Below, piece after piece: positions 45,649-54,044 of a stretch of 64,000 bases of DNA. Made by a program: the position numbers and the translations under genes. The notes under the pieces are model-generated. The model ran no database searches, was not told where the DNA came from, and saw only the letters and a list, made by a program, of their open reading frames with translations. Position 1 is the first letter of the stretch, and each line of letters starts with the position of its first letter. The stretch comes from Ditylenchus dipsaci (Eukaryota; Nematoda; Chromadorea; Rhabditida; Anguinidae), in contig SADC01001291.1 of the NCBI GenBank assembly GCA_004194705.1, positions 372,001 to 436,000 on the forward strand, in the 5' to 3' direction.

Positions 45649-46276
45649 GGGCAAACCTTTTTTTGCAGCTGAAACACGTCTTTTTGCAGCTGATTCACGT
45701 CTTTTTGCAGCTGATTGACGTTTTTCTGCAGCTGATTTATTTTTCTGTCTAAGACCAACCAAATTTTGCCATATTTTGCAAGAATTCGAATTTTTAGTGA
45801 GGAAATAACTTGGATCGGTCAGAATCCCACCCCGGAATGGGCAGAAGCCCCTGAAAGTTTTTTTTGGGGATTTTATAAGTAAACTTTTTGCGAAAATTCG
45901 ATTCAGCGGATCAGAATTCCGGTCTGATCGGCTTAATTTCTCAGAATTTCAGGTTTATGGTTGTTTTGAGTGGTTCAGGGTGAAATTCTGAGTGATTCAG
46001 CCGATCGGACCGGAATTCTGATCCGCTCAATCGAATTTTCGCAAAAATTTTACCCCCCCTCCTTTAGTAAACCTCCGAAAATTCAACTTTCAGGGGCTTC
46101 TGCCCATTCCGTGGTGGGATTCTGACCAATCCAAGTTATTTCCTGACTAAAAAATCGAATTCTTGCAAAATATGGCCAAATTTGGTTGGTATTGGACAGA
46201 AAAATAAATCAGCTGCAGAAAAACGTCAATCAGCTGCAAAAAGACGTGTTCCAGCTGCAAAAAGAAAGGTTTGCCC
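45649..46276. mobile_element. Foldback element I (core 1, CAGCTGCAAAAAGACG arrays)
   Basis: Ends GGGCAAACCTTT and inverse. Flanks GTATTGGAG and GCATTTGAG look like a worn 9-bp duplication. Arms: three to four copies of TTTTTGCAGCTGATTCACG on each side, then a segment starting GTCTAAGACCAACC and the core palindrome CGGATCAGAATTCCGGTC. The core segments match those of element B at 14169, while the array word does not. Confidence 0.87.
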
Positions 46277-46453
46277 GCATTTGAGCATCTCATGCAAGCA
46301 AATGTGGTAAATACTTTTAATTTGGCGCCAATCTTCGCTGTCCATAAAGACCAATTATCACAGAGTTCGCATTTCGTTGTGAATAAGATTCGTTTATAGA
46401 AATACTCATCGTGTGACTATTTCAATTTTCAAGAGTTCCTATTCTTCAGAGCT

Positions 46454-48028
46454 ATGCCACAAAAACGCCTGTCAAGCAAATTTGATGCAGTCATCGATAA
46501 ATCTAGCCCAGCCTCGTTGTTAGTGGAAGATGCTTGCAAACTCGAGGCACCGACAAAAAGAATGAAGATTGATGCAGACGCTGAGGTGAAGAACAAGATC
46601 AAGAGCCGAAACAAACCAAGGTCAAAATGAGGTGCCAGCTGGAGTCCCAAATGGAAAAAGCGACAGTTCTCCGGCCAGAAGCAAGGTTGCTTTACGCAGA
46701 TCGTTAAGTACAAGACCCGTTAGCAGCAAACACGCCGAAGATGTGTCTCTGACTTCAATAAAGGAGATGCACCGTTTTTGCGAGGTATGTAGGCACATCT
46801 AGTTGCGTTTCTTTTTCAACATTTTACACTTTTCGTATTAAGGCCGCGATGGAGACGAATGCAAAACAGTTGAGCTCTAGGATGTCAGTTGCTGATTTTG
46901 TCAAGCTCTGCGATAAAACTAGTTTGTCCAAGGATTTCGATGTGGAGTAAGTTCCTCCTAGTCACTGGATTTTGCTTTTCGTGTCACGTAATTACAATTC
47001 AGGGCCATTCAGAACTCGTTTGGTCAATTCTTTGCTTGGGCAACCTCTTCGAAGTCAGTTCTTCTTGGTACGGCATTGCAAGTCGTCATGGATTACACAG
47101 CTGATGCTAGATCGGTGGTGGAACATCCCAGCTACCCAAAGGAAGTGCCAGCAAATTATGCATACATGCTTTTGTGCCAGAAAAAAGGATTTTCGTGCTT
47201 CAAGGCAGAGCCATCAGGGGAGTTGAAGAAGCAATATCAAGATGAGACCGATCCGCTAACTATCCAGTGCCGTGAGGAAGCCAACAGAAGAAGTTGAAAC
47301 ATGGCGAGGAACTGAAAAGCTTTTTGGAAGAATTTGGCCACACGCTGATGGGTGAGCAGGTGGAATTTGTCAAGCAGCAGATCGAGAAGGCTAGCAAAGT
47401 AAGTGTCAACAGCTGACTATTTGTTTTTTGCTATTTATTTCAATTTGAAGGTCTCGAAGGTTTCTGGAAATTCTGATGTTCCGAAAGATGTGACGTCTAA
47501 TTATGCTACCAACTGTTTTGCAAGGCGAAGGGAGGAAAAAACAAGCTGTCAGATGAAGCTAGGAAGCAGTTCCGAGATGAAAATGATCCGCTTACTATAC
47601 AGTGTCGGGCGCAGTTCAAGCAAAAGAAGCTGGAGTTCATCAATAATATGAAGAAATATTTGAAAGAGCATGCGGACTCTCTAACTGCAGAAGAGATTGA
47701 ACGATTCGGGATGCAGATCGACAAGGCAGAATGCCAGGTAATTATTGTGTTCTTTATATTCTGTAATTTGTTTTTTCGTTTAGATAAGGGAGAGCGCTGT
47801 CAAGCCATCATCCAAGCAGAAAGTGAAGAAGTTGACTGCTTTCGAATTCTACAAACTAGACAAGCAAGAAAAGTATGTGGTCTTTGGTGGAGGCTTTGCT
47901 TACTGATTCTGTTGTTCAGGTACACGAACCTTGATGAAAGCGAGCGAGAGGAAAAGCTGAAGCGGCATTTTGAACGTCTGGATGCTGAGAAGCGTGCCAT
48001 GTATGAAGAGAAGGAAGGAAATCAGTAA
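46454..48028 (+). CDS. Predicted nuclear protein with duplicated domain and HMG-box-like C-terminus
   Basis: Exons 46454-46784, 46843-46946, 47003-47398, 47451-47737, 47784-47872 and 47920-48028, all GT-AG. The N-terminus MPQKRLSSKFDAVID is followed by a Lys-rich, Ser-rich stretch (KSDSSPARSKVALRRS). Exons 3 and 4 carry two related units: YPKEVPANYAYMLLCQKK ... DPLTIQCREEA and VPKDVTSNYA ... DPLTIQCRAQF, each followed by a charged helix. The end (KKLTAFEFYKLDKQEKY ... EEKLKRHFERLDAEKRAMYE) resembles an HMG box. Single-base gaps break the frame near 46615-46650, 47285 and 47520, all at short homopolymers. AATAAA lies at 48074-48079. The precise family is unknown. Part of exon 1 recurs at 58942. 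Confidence 0.75.
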
Positions 48029-48119
48029 ATAGTTTCGCTCTTATTGTTCCCTTCATGTTAAATGTTTACTCGCAATAAAATTTACTAGTTCAAGGTGTCC
48101 TTCTTTATAAGGTTTTAGG

Positions 48120-48475
48120 ACGTTGGTTTGTTATAACCCCACCTCCCCCCTCCACGCGATCTTCGTGCCTTCTTTGATAACGCCGCCCCCCCCACCCCGA
48201 AATATGACCTTTTAGTACTGTGTGAAAACCATTTTTATGCGATAATTTTGCCATGAAACGCCTAGAAAAAGCAGATTAGAGAAAGACAAAGGGCTGTATA
48301 GGGAGGGGAAGGGACAAAATAGGAGTCACTCTAGAGGACCACTTTCTAGCCCTTCAAGAGTGGCCTACTGGCATAGAAAATAAAGATGATAAACATAGTT
48401 TAAATACTGTGGCCTGCCGCATAAATAAACTCTGGAATGCATGCTTTTTCATGCATCCAGAGGGGGTTCGCCCAT
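48120..48475. repeat. 3' flank with C-rich tracts and a GCGCATCTC-family arm
   Basis: CCCC-rich tracts at 48139-48200, then GGGCTGTATAGGGAGGGGAAG and ATAAATAAACTCTGGAATGC, which also precede the unit at 45165. No gene. Confidence 0.5.
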
Positions 48476-48970
48476 TTCGCGCCCGAGCCATTTCGCGCCC
48501 TAGGACATTTCACGCCCGCTCCTTTCGCGCCCGCCCATTTTGCGCCCGCCCATTTCAGCCCTAGGATTTTTTGTCTTGTGAGGAATTCCTATAACTTTAA
48601 ATGTATATCTATAATCCAACTCGATTCTTTTGAATAATCCATGCACCAACTGAACCAAGTGGTCGTCCACTTGGAGCAAAAACTTTTTTCCGGTTCCAAG
48701 TCTTATTTTCTGGACTAATTTAAGCAGGCTGAAGATGGTTTTATAGTTGTAAAATGCCCTTTTTGGAAGGTTTTTTGAGTTTTTGTTAAATCGTGTTTTG
48801 GTAAAATCAATTATTTCCCAATACTCAAAAAAGACCTAAAAAACGCCATTTTACCACCATCTAACCATTTTCAGCACGCCTGCATTAGTCCAAAAAACAG
48901 GTTTTGGACCATGATAAACGTAAAATTTTGTTTTATTCAAGTGGACGACCACTTGGTTTGGTTGTACCCA
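48476..48970. mobile_element. Foldback core 2, copy 2, with CATTTCGCGCCCG array
   Basis: Array of CCATTTCGCGCCCG words at 48476-48565, then core 2 at 48650-48966 (CCAAGTGGTCGTCCACTTGG to its inverse). A one-sided array is visible; the matching right array was not found. Confidence 0.65.
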
Positions 48971-49057
48971 GGTAGTCATACCAAAGGAGTGAAAAAAATT
49001 TTTGCTCGAAGTACAACCACTTAGTTTGAATTCGGCAAATTTTTTCAAAATGCAAAT

Positions 49058-49450
49058 TGCGCATCTCTACTCTAACCCCCAAGCACGCTGCGCCCCGAAG
49101 GGGGGATATGCGGCTACCAGACAAATTCTAAAAATATTAGAAATTGTCGCGCGACAAATTCTAAAAATATTAGAATTTGTCTGGTAGCCGGATATGCGTA
49201 ATTAGTGCGCCGTAATTAGTGCGCCAGTAATTAGTGCGCCGGTAATTAGTGCGCCAGTAGTTAGTGCGCCAGTAATTAGTGCGCCAGTAATTAGTGCGCC
49301 GGTAATTAGTTACTAATTACTGGCGCACTAACTACGGCGCACTAATTACTGGCGCACTAACTACTGGTGCACTAATTACCGGCGCACTAATTACGCATAA
49401 CCGAAGGGGGCGCAAGGGACTTAAGAGTTAGAGATGCGCGCACTCACTTA
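49058..49450. mobile_element. GCGCATCTC unit hosting a GTAATTAGTGCGCC palindrome
   Basis: Outer halves GCGCATCTCTACTCTAACCC at 49058 and GAGATGCGCGCACTCACTTA at 49429. Inside them are the hairpin ACAAATTCTAAAAATATTAG (49110-49185) and about thirteen copies of AGTAATTAGTGCGCC. The copies switch orientation at 49310, making a foldback of 49190-49405. Confidence 0.75.
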
Positions 49451-49596
49451 CCTTAGACATGATACCGATTTGTACTCTTGATCATAAAGTGCATGCCGAG
49501 TCTATTTCTGCCACGGCCCAAGTTGAAAAACACGGCAGAATAATAAAAAAATAGCCGAAAAGGCTTTAAAAAAGTGGCCTTCCTATTGGTCCCTTC

Positions 49597-49952
49597 TAGT
49601 GCTGCGTGCGATGCGATATATCGCATCGCAAACATCGCAACATCGCACGAAATTTTGCCTTAAACATCGCATCGCAACATCGCATCGCAAAGTTTTGAAA
49701 CATCGCAACATCGCATCGCAAATCTGAAACGACATCGCAACGACATCCATCTGATGTAATGATTAGTGCTGCGTGCGATGCGATGCGATATATCGCATCG
49801 CAAACATCGCAACATCGCACGAAATTTTGCCTTAAACATCGCATCGCAACATCGCATCGCAAAGTTTTGAAACATCGCAAAATCGCATCGCAAGTCCTCG
49901 GACCCAAAAACATCGCATCGCAACATCGCAAAAACACAAATGCGCAGCACTA
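49597..49952. mobile_element. hAT-type MITE made of CATCGCATCGCAA words
   Basis: Duplication GTCCCTTC at 49589-49596 and 49953-49960. Ends TAGTGCTGCGTGCG and inverse of TAGTGCTGCGCATT. The 356-bp body is almost wholly CATCGCAACATCGCATCG words, with an internal partial duplication beginning again at about 49767. Confidence 0.88.
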
Positions 49953-50170
49953 GTCCCTTCCCCTTTCAATTCACTATTAGTTTTATTTGCATATCAGATT
50001 ACTTTGGCATGACGAAATAATTTTTGGTGGAAGACTTACGTGTCTTTAACATTTAAAGGGGCATGCCCGTGACCGACACGGTGACATTTGATTTCCAAAA
50101 GGGACCACTTTAATGCGTGAGACCAAAAAAATATAAATTCAGATATTTATTCGTGTTGTAATTGCTGTTG

Positions 50171-50974
50171 TACAGTAGCGGACAAAAAAAATTGAACACA
50201 TGGTTACATTTTATAAATCGTGAAAGTTTTGGAATTTTCCTGCGTGTTGAAAGTTCTGTTAAAGGCAAAGATGTAGCATTTTTCTTCCTCTTTCAAATGC
50301 TTAGTTCAATTTTTTAATTGTCAGGCTTTGACATCGTTGTAAATTCATTTTCTGATACGAGTCCATTTTATACCCGGACAAAAAAATTGAACAGGCAACC
50401 GCAATAAACAGAAACCGCAATAATCTCAAAAATTCATTTATTTCACACTATTATTTCGTAGCCCTGTTTCTTAGCTACAATTTGGTGGGTCAAACTTCTA
50501 TTTTTGATAATTATGGAAAAAGTTATGACCATCAACATAAAAGTGTCAATTTCTAGTCAAAATAAAGAAAAATCTAAGGAAAATGACTGTTTAGCCACAT
50601 AAATAATAGCTTTTCTCAAAGAAATGTCGGTGAAAATATGACATCCATTGCACCATTCGAAAGCTCTTTGATTTCTCTACAAAATAACACGTCGACTGTT
50701 TTTTTAGAAAAATACAGGGCTGAGAAACGGACGGTTGAAGTTACAAAAAGTGAAAAACCCCTCTTTTGCCTTATTTTTAGCGTTTTTTGTCTTGTCTAAA
50801 TTCAACTGTCCGTTTCTCAGCCCTGTATTTTTTCTTAAAAAACAGTCGACGTGTTATTTTGTAAATGCTACATCTTTGCCTTTAACAGAACTTTCAACAC
50901 GCAGGAAAAATTCCAAAACTTTCACGATTTATAAAATGTAACCATGTGTTCAATTTTTTTTGTCCGCTACTGTA
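50171..50974. mobile_element. Tc1/mariner-like MITE, CAGTAGCGGACAAAAA ends
   Basis: TA-flanked. Inverted arms of about 115 bases start CAGTAGCGGACAAAAA. A second inner pair (GGGCTGAGAAACGGAC and inverse) lies at 50715-50825. A GTAGCCCTG motif is at 50457. No transposase frame. Confidence 0.85.
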
Positions 50975-51081
50975 TACTAGACGTATGATGCGCAAATTCT
51001 CACGCCTATTCTATTATCCTGCTGTGTCACAGCTGAGATATAAGTAAGCGTACGCCAGTGGCCGCGGATGGCTTTTGTAGA

Positions 51082-51154
51082 GGCCTGGGAAAAAGTGCGA
51101 TCTCACGATATCCTCCTTGCAAGTCGGCGCTCTTACCAATTGAGCTATCAGGCC
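51082..51154 (-). tRNA. tRNA-Ala-like sequence (TGC), probably a pseudogene
   Basis: A 73-base minus-strand segment. The ends GGCCTG and CAGGCC pair, the D arm GCTCAATTGGTAAGAGC is good, and CTTGCAA sits at the anticodon loop. The anticodon stem pairs poorly and the T arm lacks TTCGA, so it is probably a pseudogene or SINE head. Confidence 0.4.
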
Positions 51155-51689
51155 GCCCCAGTCCTGTTTCTTATTTCTCAGCTATCTGCATCCCTTACAT
51201 ATAAAAATAATCCACTGTGTGTCAAGTCTTTGTTTTGCTTCTCACTCCCAATAAAGCAACTTGGAGCTGTTCATGGCGAACGGTGTTTAGGAAGATTTCG
51301 TATAACGTCAAGCTTTTTTCTCTTGTCAATTTTTATTAAACTTCTTTGTACAGCTGGAACGGACTAATTTAGTATTTTACGAATTTCCTACAGTCCACGT
51401 TTGGTGTTATAATGAGACATTATTTATATTTGTTTTTATATTTATATTTTACCCAGACATTATTTATATTTAATAACAGCACTATAGTTTTTTTTTAAAG
51501 TGGATAAGGGAACTCCCTGGTACCTCCCTAAATTAGTATCACCTCCATAATAAGAAATTTTAGATTTAGCTGAAAATATTGAAAATCATTGTACATAATC
51601 TAGAATCGTGTCCTAAACATGGTTTGACAATGCTTAAACGTCGATTTGACTTCCCCGAACGTCAGTTCTGGAAGAGTGCACAAAAAACG
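51155..51689. other. Intergenic, nothing recognised
   Basis: Includes an AT-rich TTATATTTATATT stretch near 51420-51475. No gene or paired repeat seen. Confidence 0.35.
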
Positions 51690-51835
51690 TAGGGTGCCCA
51701 GGTGGTGCTCAGGTTTTGTACCTAGGTGGCAGTACTCAAGTGGAAGTGCCTAGGTACCCCGGTATCGGTGCTCAGATGGAAGTGCCTGGGTAGTAGTGCT
51801 TAATGCTCAGGTGGTTTAGGTGTATGGATATATCT
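51690..51835. repeat. Degenerate GGTGGTGCTCAG minisatellite
   Basis: Six to eight degenerate copies of a word like GGTGGCAGTACTCAAGT, related to the GGTGGTACCCAGTTG arrays at 10760 and 41760. Confidence 0.5.
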
Positions 51836-51900
51836 TAAAGGGGGGGGGGACTGTTTCATGTCCGGAAAGTATCGAACGGAAAGTTGAAAATTTGAAACAG

Positions 51901-52058
51901 TACCGTATATTCTCTATTAAAGGCCCCTCTCTAATAAAAGCCCCCCCCCTCGATTTTTGACCAGGATTTCAGAGTTAGAACCATTTTTGATTTACAATTT
52001 CCGGATTTTTCGAAGGTTGAAAAATAAAGGCCGGGGCCTTTAATAAGAATATACGGTA
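51901..52058. mobile_element. CCGTATAT-ended TA MITE
   Basis: TA-flanked ends CCGTATATTCTCTATTAAAG and inverse; 158 bp. Third member of the CCGTATT family. Confidence 0.75.
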
Positions 52059-52128
52059 GTTGAAAATAGTTGTCATTTTTTTCTCTTGATAAGTCATTTC
52101 TCTAACTAAACTTCATGCTACAGTCGAG

Positions 52129-52299
52129 TCTCGATATAACGCGACCACTCGGGACCGTAAAAAGCTCGCGGTATATCAGGGGTCGCGTTATATCGAAGGT
52201 AAATTTGACTGACTTGCTTTTGCTGGGATCATTTGAAGGGTCGCGTTATATCAAGGGTCGCGTTATATCGGGGTCGCGTTATATCGCGACTCGACTGTA
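52129..52299. mobile_element. CAGTC-type MITE with GCGTTATATCG words
   Basis: TA-flanked ends CAGTCGAGTCTCGATATAAC and inverse. GGTCGCGTTATATC is repeated five times inside. Same end family as 556, 2530, 5183 and 34416. Confidence 0.85.
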
Positions 52300-52909
52300 T
52301 AAGCTTTCTATGATGTAATGCTGAACTCAGTGGGCATGAGCAGACCAAATAATTTATATAGGCTTGGCCACAATGGAGTTAAAAAGCCATATGTCGAACT
52401 CGGAGGTGAAAAATCGAAGTCTGATGCGTACTTAGCTTTATATAGCCTCAACCTCTATCCATTTTTTATTTCTCAATGTGTTTAGTAACTTTCTAGATTC
52501 AGAATTTCACGGGGAATCAGATCGAAATTTTTCAACACAAAATCACTTCAGAAAAGCAAGGTAGCTAGCGAAGATTTGACCAGGGAAAAATGCGTACTAT
52601 TGAGGGTAGGATTTCGGTATTATTTAGGAACTGAGATTTTTTGAGATTTCAATCACATTATTTTATACAACCTTATGCTGAAAAGGACAGCAAGAAGCTG
52701 GGCTACATTTTGAGTGTAAGTTGCAAATGAGTGTGTAAGTTAAAGTTACAAAAAAACGTCACTTCAGATAGTCCTATTGAGGATTTCATCGAATTAGACA
52801 TGGTTAAACGTTTTTTATACTTCAGACCTAACTTTACCAACTTTTCATCTATATAATAGCTCAAATGAAAGCCCAGAATCTTGGCTATATTGGACATTGA
52901 ACTTGTAAA

Positions 52910-52995
52910 TAAAAGTAGAGAAAAAATAAGGTCTGAAGTCAGTGGTAGTCGAACCTGTGACCTAAGGCGATGCGTATATAAAGTTTGCCCCCCCC
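52910..52995 (-). repeat. tRNA-derived SINE-like repeat, copy 3
   Basis: Minus strand: ACTTTATATACGCATCGCC, then AGGTCACAGGTTCGACTACC with a B-box-like core. It matches the segments at 3600 and 27345. Confidence 0.55.
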
Positions 52996-53429
52996 CATTC
53001 AATCTTTTATTTTTTCTGTTCATTTATTAGAAAGTCAGTTTTTCCTTTCCTATTGAGCACGTCACTACATCACAAAAATCTTATAGTATAAAATTTAATA
53101 TATAAAATGAAAAATCAAGACAAAAAATGACAATTATTTTTAATTATTATTTTAAATTTCCAACTTTCCGTTCAAAACCTTTCCGGATATAAAACAGTCC
53201 CCCCCTTTAAAATTAATAGATGCCTCTAGTGAATGGAAACCTCAGCGGGTAGGGTGAGATAAGGAAGTTAATTGCATTGATCCACTCAATCCATATTCCA
53301 GTACAAGTAATGAATCTGGATTCCACTTCGGACAAAGTCTTTTTCTCATAATTTGGCTTGAAAAAGATTTTTTGACGCTAGCATAGAAACTCGTAGCACT
53401 AATAATCTAAAGATGGTTCTTAAGTAGTG

Positions 53430-53612
53430 GACTGTAATTGAAGCGATTTTACGAAAACTCGAAAAAGACCCTATAAAACGACATTTTACTACTGTCAACC
53501 CATCTTAAGAATGCTATAATTAGTTCAGAAAACAGGTTTTCAAACCTGAAAAACACAAAAAAAAGTTTGCCCCAACGGACGACCACTTGGTTTAGGTGGT
53601 GGAGGGATTTTC
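53430..53612. repeat. Foldback core 2, half copy
   Basis: Right half of core 2: AATTAGTTCAGAAAACAGG to GACCACTTGGTTTAGG. The Gypsy element landed a few bases beyond it. Confidence 0.6.
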
Positions 53613-53624
53613 CATCAGAACTTG

Positions 53625-53805
53625 TGTTGTATCGTTGTATGATATGGCAGACGCGGAACACGAAGTAACAGTATAACTTATATAACACAACAACAATTAC
53701 AACACGATAACTATACGATCACTTAACTATACACAACAGACCAGTCAACTGCACCATATATCGTGGCAGGACAAATAACCATTCAAAGATCACATCGCCA
53801 CAACA
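53625..53805 (-). repeat. Gypsy 3' LTR (181 bp)
   Basis: On the minus strand it begins TGTTGTGGCGATGTG and ends ATACAACA (TG...CA). It is flanked outside by ACTTG (53620-53624) and inside by a GTGTGGGGG polypurine tract. A TATATAAG box is visible. Confidence 0.85.
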
Positions 53806-54044
53806 CCCCCACACTTAGATAAGAGACACAAGGAGAATTTATATTTTAGAGAAATAGAGAAGAGCGCAGAGAGAGTAGTCAAAATACAAAACACATATTC
53901 ATTTCAAAGGACTGTGGAAACCGTTCGCAGGGCTACTAGGAATCCGGAGAGAACACCCCGCTAAGATGAACCTCCCCTATCAAACCTCCCGCAAGAAGTG
54001 TAAAGAGATAGAGCCATGAATGAATAAAATGAATTGAAAGAACA

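Larger units (their letters stand above)
51838..53211. mobile_element. Composite foldback with GGGGGACTGTTT ends
   Basis: Left GGGGGGGGGACTGTTTCATG and TCCGGAAAG; right inverse CTTTCCGGATATAAAACAGT at 53180-53211. It contains two younger MITEs and a tRNA-derived repeat. No coding frame. Confidence 0.6.

Noticed and set aside
49190..49405. CRISPR-like array of AGTAATTAGTGCGCC repeats
   Set aside because: There are no spacers of regular length, the repeat changes strand in the middle, and the genome is eukaryotic. It is a foldback word array.
49596..49950. Cys/Arg-rich open frames on the minus strand
   Set aside because: They are translations of the CATCGCATCGCAA word array and change frame with each repeat.
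51082..51154. Functional tRNA-Ala gene
   Set aside because: The anticodon stem and T arm do not pair properly; kept only as a likely pseudogene.
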